Shown one piece after another: positions 26,531-38,824 of a DNA stretch of 64,000 bases. This DNA comes from Gymnorhina tibicen (taxonomy: Eukaryota > Chordata > Aves > Passeriformes > Artamidae). A program made the position numbers and the translations under genes. The notes under the pieces are model-generated. The model was not told the origin of the DNA and did not search any database. It saw nothing but the letters and a program-made list of their open reading frames with translations. Position 1 is the stretch's first letter. Each line of letters opens with the position of its first letter. Location: NCBI GenBank assembly GCA_013399875.1, contig VXAZ01005697.1:186001-250000 (forward strand), given 5' to 3'.

Positions 26531-29500
26531 CCTCTTAGCTACTGATTGAGCCATATTCTAGTCTTCTAGAATTACTCACATATTTTTGCTGCTGTAAGTA
26601 TGTCTCAAACTTGCTACATAGACGTGCCCAACTCGTAGGGGAAATGTTTGTCTGACAGGTCTAGTAGCCTGTGACTTCCGTAGCCAAAGAGTGTGGCTGT
26701 CAAGTGGATCACCTGCTGGTACACTTGTCATGAGTGGGACCAACAAGGTGTGCTGACCCTGGCTAGACTGTTTGCCTGAGAAGCTGAGAGGAGTTCGTTC
26801 TCCTAAAGAAGCCAGTATTATTTGGCACTCCAATGCAGAGCGTTTTATCCACATGCAGTTTGTCACTGAGCAGTGACAAACCAAAATGGAAGGAAATAGA
26901 AATGCACTTGAAGTCAGTGTGATAGTCTCAGAAAAGTATAGTGGCAAGAGTGGAGTGTCTGAGCTGTGGTCATCCTTGGCTGATGGCTCTGATACAGTCA
27001 GTTAAGACACACACAGGTAATGTAAACTGCAGTGGAGCAAGATGGAATCTGACAGATGGAGATTCTTGCCTGGGGCATTTAAGATGTAAAATAGGATTGG
27101 GGCAATTTGGGATATGGAGAAGGAAGGCTGAATTCAGGGCAGGTGAAATCCACATTGTCATAGGGCCCGGCTTTTTGTGGACTCATTCAGGTGGTCAAGG
27201 CTTTCATAAAATACCAGGGCAGATGTCACAAATTTATTTGGGTTAACAGATAAGCTTAAGCCCTGTGGAAGAACGTGTAAACTACAGAATAACTGTGCGG
27301 TCAGCTGCCCCCAAAAAGCTGAATTTGCCACACACAGTAATTATGTCAAGTGTCCTGAACTAGTTATAGACTGACAAGGAATTAATTTTTTATTATTATT
27401 TTTTTCCAGAAGTAAGGATTTCTTCTTTGCTCAGATGCAAACTTACAAAGGGCTTGAAGGAGAAAGGGAGAGGTCCCCATCTTATGTCAGATAGCCCTTC
27501 ACTTCAGGCGATGGCACACTTCTGCTTAGCAGGTCGTTCTTCTGCAGTGTGAGAAAGGTTGCCCTATCCGTCACATGCGTACCTTGTGTCAGAGCTCTAA
27601 AGAGTGAATTGCCATGAAGGCAGGCTTCTGGTCATGAGTTGCAGTTGGTGTTCAGGTGATGCTACATATGTCTCCTTGCCCTCTGGTGAAGAAGTTATTG
27701 AAAGAATCCTTTCCTTTCAAATATATTTCTAAAAATGTAACTCAGCCCTGAGAAGATGGTATCATGGCCTGCTGTTCCTGCTGTCCCAATGATTCCAGGT
27801 TATATTTTCACAGTTTTGAAGCAAACATGGGCATTGCATTCATCTTCTCTTTTCCTGTCTGCAATGCAGTTTGAGATTGGATTTTAAAGGCAGCTAGGCC
27901 TTCTTACGTATGATGTCCTGGTTAGGAGGACACTGACAGTAAGACCAAGCCAGAACAAACCACCTTTTTTTTCTAAGCAGCATTAGCTCTGGGTTTACAG
28001 GAGTTAAATTGATGTGTCTAATCTAAGTACTGACATGCACAAAATATACCTGCTTCATATACTTGGAATCAAGTTGCTTAATATACCAACATTTTTAATG
28101 TCATGTTCTATGGACAACCTCACTTGCATAGTAATCTACCTTCTTCAACTCCTACTGATCTGAGTAAAATCTGAACCTGAGATCTGCTTAGGAAGAAATA
28201 AAAGGATCCATTAATTGTTTGCAATAAACATATTTATTCATTGGATGAATAGAATTTGAGATTCTAGTGTGCTTGGTGTTGTCACAGGTTCCATTAATGC
28301 TTTTTATAATAGGCAGGAGATGGGAGGAAGAGATAATAGTTCTGAAAAAAGGAAACAGAAAAAAAATTTTAAAAAACCCCCCAAGTAACTCATGTTAAAG
28401 GTTTTTGGAAATACAGCTCTTTGAATACAGGTGCTGGTAGCAGCAGCATTGAAGTTCTGTCAGAAGAGCCTATTATTTTGGGTTGGAGTGGACAGGAATT
28501 AACTGGGCAGTCAGGCCACCATGTGTACAAACACCATCTGCTGTAGGAGAGTTTTTCCTCATGTAGATATGCCCGGGAATCCTTGATCCTTTTCTCCTAC
28601 TACTGCTGCTATGTTTGCTCATGTGCTTCAGTACTTCTGGATTCCTCCCAGCAGCAGGTCAGCTTGCCCTGTGAGGAGGCGGCTGAGGGTGCTGCCGGCT
28701 GGCACACCAAGGTCACCTCTTGGCAGCGTTTCCAGCTCTGTGCTCTGCTGCAGCTGCCTGGAACTGACCTGGCACACAGGGGAGTCGCTCGGTGGTGGAG
28801 TGCGTCTTGGATTCTTGTGCAGATTATTTTAATTATGTATTAATTCTTGAAAGTGCTTCTGCTATTGTAAAGAGGACTTCATAGAGCATGTCAATCTAGA
28901 GAAGGCAGCCTTTGTGTGTAATATGGAAACTTCAAAGGTGTTATGGGCTCACAGTGCTGCAGAAGGACGTGTTTTCAAATTTTTCTGTTTCTCAGTGGTG
29001 AAAACAATGACTTAAGAAAAATAGGACACAAAACTTTTGGCCATTATTAGTGTGTATCACCGAAATTTCGCGTGCAATTTTTAGTAGTATTTCGTTTTAA
29101 ACAGAGGTCAAGAAGTCCAGTCTTATCTGATACCAAATGACTGCTTAATACCTTTCAAGTACTGATCTTCCCTCATTTTCAAACTGCCTGAATTTGTCTC
29201 GCATACTTCTGTGGAAAACTGTATTCCCCCAAGACTGACTTCTGGGGAATGCTGGGTTGTTTCTCTCTTGCTCAGCTTCAGTTTAACACTGCCGTTTGTC
29301 TCTTGTCTGGCCCTTTTTATGCAGTTCAAATCTTGTACTGTTTCCCACTTTATTTTTGAAGCTATTAACTTGGCAATGTCATCTGATAATGGGTTAAATG
29401 CCCAGTGGAATTCCAGATATATTAGAACTACTTTTCCTTTTTTTCTACTGCATGAAAGAAATTGTACTGTGTGAAATCTTAGTAAAATAAAGTGCATTTA

Positions 29501-32500
29501 CTTCTTTTCCTTTTGAATTATAAACAAATTTTTAACTTTGGAAGCCAGCCTAGGCTTGAGACATTAGTTTTGATTTTTTCCACCTTTCTTAAATAGGTAT
29601 GATACTTTGTAATGTCTGTTCAGAAATTGCCACCCCCAGCTTGAGTAACAAAATGTGTGATTATCTCTGCTTATTTCACTTTTGGACTGGACATGATATC
29701 GTTCATCATGGGACATAGAGTATATTGTATTATTCAAATTCTCCTTACCATTATCCCTGAGTAGAACATCACTCTTCTTGAAAACAGGCCAGATGTAATT
29801 TTTTTCTCTGTACAGATCGCTTCTGTTCCAGTCCATCCTAACAGCAAAGCTGTTTTGTATTGAAGTCAAAACTATCCAGTTATCCTGTACAGTGTTGTGT
29901 TGAACTGTACTTCTCAACACAAGAAATTGTTGAAATGGAGATTCTTAGAATTTTATCAGTGGGTCTTTTCATGTTTTCTTTATAAACTTTTGCTTACTCA
30001 TGGTTTTCTTTAAAATGAAAAAAACATTAGGATCTGGATACAGTTTTTAACAATTGAAGACTAGGAATACCTTCCCACCGGCACTCATTGATCTGGCTTT
30101 GAGCAGAGGTTTTACACATGATGGGGAGTAAAAATCTGTCTCTGCTCCTGACACTGACAGCCCTTAAGCTAAGTGCAAATACTGTTCTTCCTCAAAATGG
30201 CCACAAAACTCACTGCTTTCTTAAGCAATCTTATTGTTTTGAACTATGAGCTTTAGCATTTCTGTACTGTGAAAAATTAGTTTTGTGAAGTCTAGAACAG
30301 ATTTTATGTGATTCATATTCAGGGAGGAAAAAAAAAATAAATCAGTTTCCTCGCTTTTCATATTAGCTCTGTTTTGCCAGTGAGAACAGATTTAGCTTTT
30401 TGATTGGACTATTTCCAAGATGCACTGAACAAGTAATATAAAATCTCAATTTTACAATCAGCTTTTAAGCCTAGATTAAGATATTCAAAGAGAAAGAAGC
30501 TACAGAGTTAGCGAATGATGGCATAACTCAGTTGAGAACCCCTCAGATTTTCATTTAGTGTAACTGGAGAAAAGAAAGCTAAAATAAATGCAAAGCTGGC
30601 AACTTCTACATATAGGTAATATTTCTGAACATGGAACATGGTGATTTAGATGAGCACGAAGAGGAAAATATTACTTAGTGGCATGACCTTTAGTGAAAAC
30701 TAACTGGATTCTGGATCTGCCAGGCATGAGAAAGAAAGAATTTTAATTAATTGTTTTGAACAAGTGATGTTGAGGCATCCTAGAGAGGGATTTGCATAGG
30801 TAGCCAAGAACTCAATTTTCCTATGGTTCAGTAACCTTTTCACCAAAACAAAGGACTTTCAAAGAATTGTATCTGCCAATGTGTCTGCTCAGCTAGTTAC
30901 TTGAGATCTGGGTTTCATTTCCATTGTCTGCTGTTTCAGCAGAGTCAGCAGAGAAAATTAGTGGTTTTATTTAACCTGTTACAGTTTAACATTTTTCTGC
31001 ATAATTGTGCAGACTTACCAGAAAGTACTAGATGGTCCCTTGCGCAGGATGAGGATCACTGCCATATCTTAAGACTTTAAAGTGTAACAACTTCTCTAAT
31101 TTGAAGTGCTTTGAGGAGTGCAGTAGGTAGAATTTGGTTTTTTCAAACAAGCCATCTCAGCAGCTGAATTCTTCTGTGAAAAGGTTCTTTGGTATGAACT
31201 CAGTGCTACCGTAAGTGACAGACTAATTGGTCGCTTAAATTTTTACAAGTGATAAAAGCATATAGCTAAGTCTCCTGCATTTTTTTTCAATGCAGTGTGA
31301 GAACCTGTAGTATTTGTGAAGTCACTTCCCTAGTATAGTAGGGCCACATTTGCATTGGAAAATTTTGCGATAATTAAGTAACAAGCGGCTTTCGCTACTT
31401 GTCCAATTTACTCTCTGCTTTGGTCTCCCGAGTTTGTGGCGAGAAAGATGGTCTTTCTGGCAGCTTAGCGGAACAATAATGTGGGAATTCAGGGGCATGC
31501 TTTTGTTTTTCATGAGTATTGGTAAGATTGCCCAAAACGGGCCACAAGCTTTAGGAAAAAGTCTGCAATTCAGCTGTAGCAGTATCAGCTGCATGGTAGT
31601 AGGTGCAGACAGGGAATTTGGTACTTGCTTCAATATGCAGACAGTGAGCAACAGAGGGGTTGTAGAAAAGCCAAAAAGAACAAAGAACTTGCATGTAGAA
31701 CTTCCAAAGCTGACTGAGCACTTGGTTTTGGATCTGGTGAGAGTTTTAGTCTAATTCTGGCTGTTAGTACACCCCCTCATGGTTTACCTGGTTGACAGAC
31801 CTTCAGGATTGGACCAGGACACAAAGTTCGGTTGCAAAGTTTTAACTCAGTATTGAAATGTGTTGATTATATACAAGATGAAAAGATTCAATATTTAACA
31901 GTCTTGGAAGGCTTCATATTCTGGATGTAGAAATTATATAAGTAGAGAGGTGATTTCATCCTTTTGTTAACAAAACAAAATTTCAAAGGATTTGTTTAGC
32001 TGTCAAGTAACTTTCACAACATTTTATATTGTAATATTCTTCTAAGAATAAAGATGATTGAAAATATTATTGCTTTCAGTATTACTTGTATATCTGTAAG
32101 ATATATTCTTCAAAATTCTACAAAGATATCCTTTTACTCTTTAAGAATATTCTCTTTAATGCCTTAGTATAATTTTTAAAAATACAATGTATTTGTTACC
32201 TCTGTCTTTACTAAATGTCTGACCTATGAACCTAGTTTTACTTGTGTAGTGTCTCCTGTGTTGTATTTCTTCTGGTAGGCAATGAATAATGGAAGAAATA
32301 TTATTTTAATAGGGAACTGATTCTCATTTTCCCCTCTGCAGCTTAGTGGTGGAAAAAGCCAGAATAAAAATACTCTCTGCTTACAGGAAAGCTCCAAATC
32401 TGTCTAAAGGTTACATTTACTTTTTGTCAGCTTGCATTAATATAATTTTAGTCATTTTCCATAATAAATGTGTGATTAAAGGTTATCCATATAGCTAAAT

Positions 32501-34491
32501 AGCTGTTATTACCATGTGCCATTTTAGTTACTTGGATAATTTGTCAACTCTGTATACAAACAGACAGTTTACAAATAAGAACTTTCACTCCCATAGTTAA
32601 AATCATAAATCAATAGCAATTTTTCATGGGTTGATCCAGCTGCTTATCACCCATGTAACGGACCCAATTGCCTTTACATTCATCTAACATTTTAGATTAG
32701 AAAGTAGTTTTCTGTTGCCTTTATGTTCATCCACTGAAATGTAAATTTAACACTTATTAGTTCTTACGTACATGATTCTTGGTACTGCCTGCCTCTAGAA
32801 AACTTGTGTTTCTCTATTGCCTGGTGTTTCTGGTGGTATCAGTTACTATTTTATGCAGTTGTGTGGATACTGGTCTTTAACAATCACCAAGTTGCCAGCA
32901 TCACAGATTAAGGTTATTTCAAATACAGAACTGGAGGCTTTATCCTGGGCTGTGCTTCAGTTCCTTGAAGCTGGAACTAACATCAACTCTTTCTAATAAA
33001 CTTACCAAACAACCTTCTAAGAGCAGAGCGAGTATAGTTTTCACACCTCAACTCAAATTGCATGGGATTGGCTGCTTCTGTGATGTTTTAAAAGCTTTTT
33101 TTATGTTCCAGCAAAAATTTCAGTGAACAGCCTGAACTTGTTTGTCCTTGTCCCACATGTGCTTCCTCTATTTCTTTTTCTCCTGTTCTTAAGCCTTGCT
33201 AAATTATAAAAGCCAGTTGTGCTCCCTTCTCATACTTCAATTTTTTCGTCTAAATTCACCAAACTCTTATGATTTCCCCTTTTACCAGTTTTTATTTTCT
33301 CTGTTTAAAAAAGATAATTAACTGAATGGCAGAATACTGACGGAGTCTCCAACGTGCCTTGGTACATTATGTCCAGGACGGTACTTTGAAGTTAGCCCAG
33401 CTTTAAGTGGGGACTGGACCAAATGTTGCCAAATCCTCCCATAAAAAAAGATCAAGAAAATCTTTCCTGCTTCCTGCAGAATCTGCTCCTGTTTCATGTT
33501 CACACATCTGGTGGAGAATACAGAAATAAAAGACAACCTGTAAGGTATAGATGACTACCATGCAGTCTCTTCAGTGCCAAATTCAGACAATATATTGACA
33601 TTGAGACTATTCTTTGTTAGTTACAGGGGCCTTCCCACCACTGTGGAGGCACAGTAGGAGTTTGCTTCTGGCTCCAACAGGCATAAGCTGCAGGAAAGGA
33701 AGTAGCTAAATAAAAAGAAGAAACATCCTGGCTCTGTATTTTCTTCTGTAGGGGGGAGAAGGAAGGGAGACAAAAGGAAAGAATTGTTTACATGGAAAGA
33801 GGTGAAGGTGAAGAGCCCTGTGAAGGGAGGTTTCTTGGAAGCAGCTGAGTGAAGCTAATGTGAAGAGGCTGTAAGGGAGAAGAACTGGGAAGGGCTGTGA
33901 TGTGTGATTTCACACAGTGACAGGCTTTGTGTGCGTGTATTGGGAATTTCCTGCATGGAATACACTTTGTTCAAGGTAGAGGCCGTCTGGCTTCTGTCTG
34001 CATTATTTCCCTAAGGAAGTGCTGAATTTAAAATGAATCGTTCCCTCAAAACATAGAGAAAATCCCTTTCTATTATTTACCAAGGACAACACAGAACAAA
34101 TATTGTAGCTGAAATAGTCACATAAAATGTGATCATACTTTATATAATTTATCTAAAACAATGGTCAGCATGAGGCTCTTGGCTTAATCTTCATGTTAAG
34201 GATTAACTCTTCTGCAGAAGGGATATCCTTGTGCAGTTTATTGGTACTGAGAAGATGAGGAGCTTCAGGTTACTAGTGCTGGGGTTTTTTACCTGCTCTA
34301 GCAGTTAGCTATCCCAGGAAAAAATATTGCAATATCTTCATGTACAGAAGCGGGTTTCCTTAAAGGAATTTCAGTTATATTACACCATATTTATTTGGAA
34401 ATTATTTTATGGCACCAAATACCAGAACCACAAAGATACTGAAAAAATGTGTTGTAACTCTTACTTTTAGGTGACTGTCTCCACGCATCCA

Positions 34492-34515
34492 TGGTTTGAG
34501 TTAACACTCAAACCA
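34492..34515. repeat. Perfect 10-bp inverted repeat with 4-nt loop
   Basis: TGGTTTGAGT (34492-34501) and ACTCAAACCA (34506-34515) are exact reverse complements around a TAAC loop. It is a compact hairpin in intronic DNA. There is no adjacent U-run to suggest a terminator and no miRNA-length extension of the stem. Confidence 0.9.
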
Positions 34516-35324
34516 CAGTGCTCATAGAATGCATAGGGAACTATGTGCCTCAGAAAAGAATCAACCTCATATTCACGGAATGTTTCTTACCCAGCATCAA
34601 AACACAGGTTGTTTAAGGTACCTTACAAGAAATTCACTCTCACTCCTTGGTCTTCAGTATCTTTTTCTGCTCCACTGGAAAAATACCTTTCCTCGGTGTT
34701 ACTGTCTGCACACTTTCCCTGAAGGCATCTTTCAAAACTTGGTGTGAAGAAAATGTGGCTGTGGTAGCATCTTTTATAATTGAGTTTCTTAACTAAAATA
34801 ATGTATTGTTTTCTATACAGGATAGAGGTTTCAATAGGAAAAACAGGGAATAGCCCAGTGGTGATATTCAGCTTAGTCACTGCTTTGGTTTCTCACAAAA
34901 TATTATATCTAGTTCTATCACGTTGTGCACAAGTGCTTTAATAGCTGAACTATTGGAATAAGAGGGAGTAGGGAATGAAGAAACTAGACCTCACTTTATC
35001 GTTTAGGGTATTGTACTGTTTTCTTTAAAGCATGACAACCATTATCATACTTTCTGTGCAATGTTGTCAATAAAGCATGATTGAAGAACAAGTTTTATGG
35101 GTACTGATAGGCTGTGGTGTGATTTCGGCACCAGTCTGCTGAATTGCCTTAGGGCAGAGATGATTCTACCTCTCCACTAGTGATTTCTCTAATTTACCAT
35201 TTCTGATTCTATTTTAGATACTTGTTTGGTTTGGATCAGATCCAAATACCACCACTGGGACTGAAGGAATATCATAGTACACTGCTATCTAAACTGCTCC
35301 ACTGTGTAGAAGCAGCAAAATTTA

Positions 35325-35690
35325 AAATTAAGAAGGCTGGGTGGTGAGCTCATTGCTCTCCAACTTCCTCAAGAGGTGAAGGAGAGAGGGAAGAGCTGAG
35401 CTCTTCTCCCTGGGATCCAGAGGCAGGACACCTGGAACAGTTCAAAGCTGTGTCAGGGGAGGTCCAGACTGGGCATGAAGAAGCATTTCTTTACCAAGAG
35501 GGTGGCCAAACGCTGGAACAGGTTCCTAGAGAGCTGGTCAAGGCCCCAAACCTGTCAGTGTTTAAGAGGCATTTGGACAATGACCTTAATAACCTGCTGT
35601 AACCTTCAGTCAGCCCTCGTCAGGTATTTGGACTCAATGGTCATTGTAGGTCCCTTGCAATTGAAATATTTTAATGCTATTCTCTTTTAA
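35325..35690 (+). mobile_element. CR1 LINE 3' part (5'-truncated)
   Basis: The segment contains, in order, the coding tail and 3' UTR blocks of CR1. There is a GGGGAGGTCCAGACTGGGCAT-like block, an AGCATTTCTTTACC--AGAGGGTGG-CAAACG-TGGAACAGG block (the '[14 protein letters not shown]' region of ORF2), a GTGTTTAAGAGGCATTTGGACAATG block, and a 3' end with GGACTCAATGGTCATTGTAGGTCCCTTGCAA followed by a degraded AT-rich tail. The - and + reading frames are broken. The 3' UTR type differs from the copy at 61020-61078, so this is probably a different CR1 subfamily. Ends are approximate. Confidence 0.85.
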
Positions 35691-37750
35691 ATGTGCCCTT
35701 GTCTACTATGTTCAGTTTGGGAAATGAGCTCCTTTCTCAAATACAAATAGGTTTGAAGCAAACCGGAAGAACTAACAGCATTAGCAGAAATCCAGCCCTG
35801 GGCTAATTCCTTCTTTTTGTGAACGATCATCCTTTTTCTTAAGTAAATAAGAATGGGAAATTAAAAAATTAAGTGATTTGGTTTGATTTTAGCTTCTCTA
35901 AATAAGAATAAAAAAGTAATTGTATTGATTCAGCAATGGGGTCTATCTCGCCCAGTTTCTTGTCTGGAATGCGTAAGGGCATGAAATGGACATCAGGGGA
36001 AGAGTGAGAACGGGGCAATCACATGGTACTTGTTTCCCTAATGTTATTATTGTGTCCAAGTTCAAAGTTAAATAAATACACAAAGTACGTATTGCCCTCT
36101 AAATTCTTCTCCTTGGAACAGCAAAGCTTCGAAGGCTTCCACTCTGAAAGAATTCTCGGTGTTCACTGTCATGCCAGCAACTGTCTGCAGAACTGATGCT
36201 AAAGAAAACTGGCTGGTTGCAAGCTAAGTAGCAAGTGTCCTGTCCCTAGGTGACAAAAGTTCATTCAAAACTGAAGTAAAAGGGTTTTGGGGATTTGGTC
36301 CGTGTGAAATTAATTCAGTAACAAAATAAAATTTACTATAACTGATACTCTTGTACACCATTTCAGGAGTGATGGTCAAAAACTACAGGGAAAACAGACT
36401 GTGTTACACTTTCTCCATGAAATAATAGCCTCTGGTGCCTGCTTCGCAAGCCCTTAAGCAGTGCACTGTGTGGAATGCAAGACTGCTGGTGCCTTTCCAT
36501 GCATGCTGTGTGCTTGAATAGTGTTCTTAGCGGTGTAGCACCTGAACTTTAAATTGCATTTGAATAAGAAGAAACAGAACAGTTTTATTAAGCACAATCA
36601 GTGTAGGGAAATTGAATATAAATAGGACTGGTGCAGTTTAAAACTTGTTTTTAAAGGAAAATCACGTCTGCAAATTTGTGCAAGTGTCAAATGCAGAGGA
36701 AAGCATTGATTTTTGAGACCTATTTGGAATTTTGGCTGCAGGTATTTCCCTGCATCATTGGAAAGAAGTACAAAACTTTCATAGCATAGCCACAGAGTTC
36801 TTCTATTGATTTTGTAAAACCTAGGGAATAACAATAATTTTTTTGGGAAAAAAATTAGACAGTTCTCTTTCCCTGCAGGAACTTGAAGCGAGGCTGTTCT
36901 AATGAAGGTGGGAATTAACCACCTGAATGGTTTTCTGGCATCTACAGCTAAGAACTTTGTCATAATTTTTAAAGTCAGTTTGAAGTTTCCAAGGTACAAA
37001 AGGGCAGCCATCAGTAAAATATGTGTGGGTTTGTGGCGGTATTTTTTATTTATTTTGATTTGTTGGACCTTTTTTTTGCATTTTCCAGGATCATTGTAGA
37101 GAGATCAATTTCTCACTGATTGAGATCATCCTCATCAGTGGATGAGGTTTGTTGGAACATCAAAAAAAAAAGACTTCTTGACAGGGTAGCCAAGTTGATA
37201 CCACAGCTGACTAATACAGTGCTATTAAATATTTGAGAGGGCCTATAGTGTCACATTTATAGAGGTGAAGGGAGTGACTACCAGTGTCAGAGATTTTGAT
37301 GTAATTTTAAATTGGCCACAAAACCCAACAGTTGCTCTTGAGGATTGTGTTTTACTATGATAATTTATTGAGGGGTTGGTACTTTTTTGCAGGATTATTT
37401 AATGTAAAATTTATTCTTAGGTTGTTTGGTTTTTTTCCCCACCAGATAGTTGATACTAAAAGTTGTTTACTATTTTGCAGATAACCTGAAATGTACTGCT
37501 GATTTAAAATCTGCTTCTCTTTTTCTTTAGATGGAATATTAGTTTTTCAGCCTCCTTGCTTTTTGTGAAATGTTTCTGGATCTTTTTTCTTCTACCTTCC
37601 ACAACCAAAAAACAATTTAAAAATCAGTGAGAGAGTATCTGCCTGTAATATATACAGCAATGTTTGTGTAGCTCCACTGTAGAAATAATTGAAAAGATCA
37701 TGTGCTGATACAACTCCTTGTAAAACCCTTTCATAGCTTTTCTACAGTAG

Positions 37751-37798
37751 TGTTACATATAATTTCATTAATTGTGTTAGATATAATTTCATGAATTG
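37751..37798. repeat. 24-bp unit tandem duplication
   Basis: Two adjacent 24-bp units (37751-37774 and 37775-37798) of the form TGTTAnATATAATTTCATnAATTG differ at two positions. A partial third unit may follow. This is a local AT-rich minisatellite seed. Confidence 0.85.
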
Positions 37799-37800
37799 TT

Positions 37801-38824
37801 TTAGAAAACAATAAAAATATTTTGGTGTAGCAGATAGCTATAGCACTTTCTCAAAAAATGAGTGAGAACTGTAAACTGAATGACTTCACACAAAGGAGAG
37901 GCACACATACATTTTTTGGATAATTGGAGGAATACAAAAGTGTGAATTTGCCTGTATGCAGGCTCAGTGATAAAGCAAGGAGCATGCCAGAAACAGTGAG
38001 TGAAAGAAAGCTTACCTCCCTTCCCAGCAAGAAGTGAGTTTCTTTGCTGTGGTGTTCTTCTGGGGTGCGGCAAGGCAATGAATAACCAACTGCTATGGCC
38101 TGCTGTGCGTGTGCGCCGATGTATTTTGGTGCATGGGATAAGAACAATGAATTTCTGCAGGCTGCATAAGAAATACTGTTGCTGGAGAAGTGTGTGCAGG
38201 GCAGTGGAGCTCCTCCTTGCATTGAATGGTTCTGAACCTATCAAGGCATTCCTCTGAAGCGGGCCAGGTCTCACATTTGGCCATGTAATGTCTAAAACAA
38301 AACCCAAGTGATACTGCAAGTAGTGCTGTGTCCAGGTAGTGTGCAAGATGTGTGTGTTGGGCTGGGGTTTGGTGTAACTTACCTTGCCTACTATTGTCCC
38401 TGCTGCCAGTGCCACAGGCACACATCCACCTTCTAGGAGTTCAGCTGAGTCCAAGGTGCCCTTGCTGCTTCCCAGCGCCTCCTCGGAAGCGAATCCTTGG
38501 GTGTTTGTACAGGCCCTGTGGCAGCACAGTCTGAGGATGTCTCAGGAAGCTTTTCTTCTGCCAAAGGACTCAACAGCATTTCCCGCCTCTGGGTTACCTC
38601 CCATGAGGACTTTGCTTACTTTTACAGAAATACGGCTGGTGAATGTTGTCCAGAAAAGCATTATTTTGGTGTCATTTGGAACATTCACTTCTATACCACC
38701 AAAACTGCTTTTGACTCCTGTAAATTGCTGGGAGAGGTGTTTGATGGTCTTCTGTAACTCACCTTGTTATGCAGGTGCTGGCTGTCTCCACAGAGTCCCT
38801 CTTACCATGGTGGATTCCTATTAA
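37801..38824. other. GC-richer intronic patch with overlapping open frames
   Basis: The patch is less AT-rich than its surroundings and therefore has long stop-free frames on both strands. The longest are 217 codons at 38454-37801 (-) and 146 codons at 38384-38824 (+). Neither translation shows a domain, signal peptide or repeat that I recognise. The - strand frame crosses a consensus splice donor (CAAG then GTAAGT, donor bases 38382-38377), so at least part of it would be intron if transcribed on that strand. I treat it as noncoding, with a possible antisense RNA exon discussed in the findings. Confidence 0.4.

Noticed and set aside
26941..27246. 101-codon + strand frame and 123-codon - strand frame next to it (26576-26947)
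   Set aside because: Both lack any known motif and do not form a continuous or spliced reading. Chance frames in a slightly GC-richer stretch.
29123..29497. 124-codon - strand frame
   Set aside because: Lysine-rich and leucine-rich chance frame without domain. An overlapping + strand frame of similar length exists, and no splice or promoter context is visible.
31434..31754. 106-codon + strand frame
   Set aside because: No recognisable domain and an opposite-strand frame of equal length over the same bases. The CpG cluster is more notable than the frame.
34492..34515. Rho-independent terminator or pre-miRNA
   Set aside because: No T-run follows, the stem is only 10 bp and the context is a vertebrate intron. 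Neither label fits.
36598..37011. 137-codon - strand frame
   Set aside because: Composition is that of random AT-rich DNA (Leu, Phe, Lys), with no motif and no start or splice context.
37801..38454. Longest open frame in the window (217 codons, - strand)
   Set aside because: No recognisable domain. It crosses a consensus splice donor, begins with a non-ATG codon and overlaps long frames on the + strand. Reduced AT content explains the lack of stops. Kept only as a possible RNA exon.
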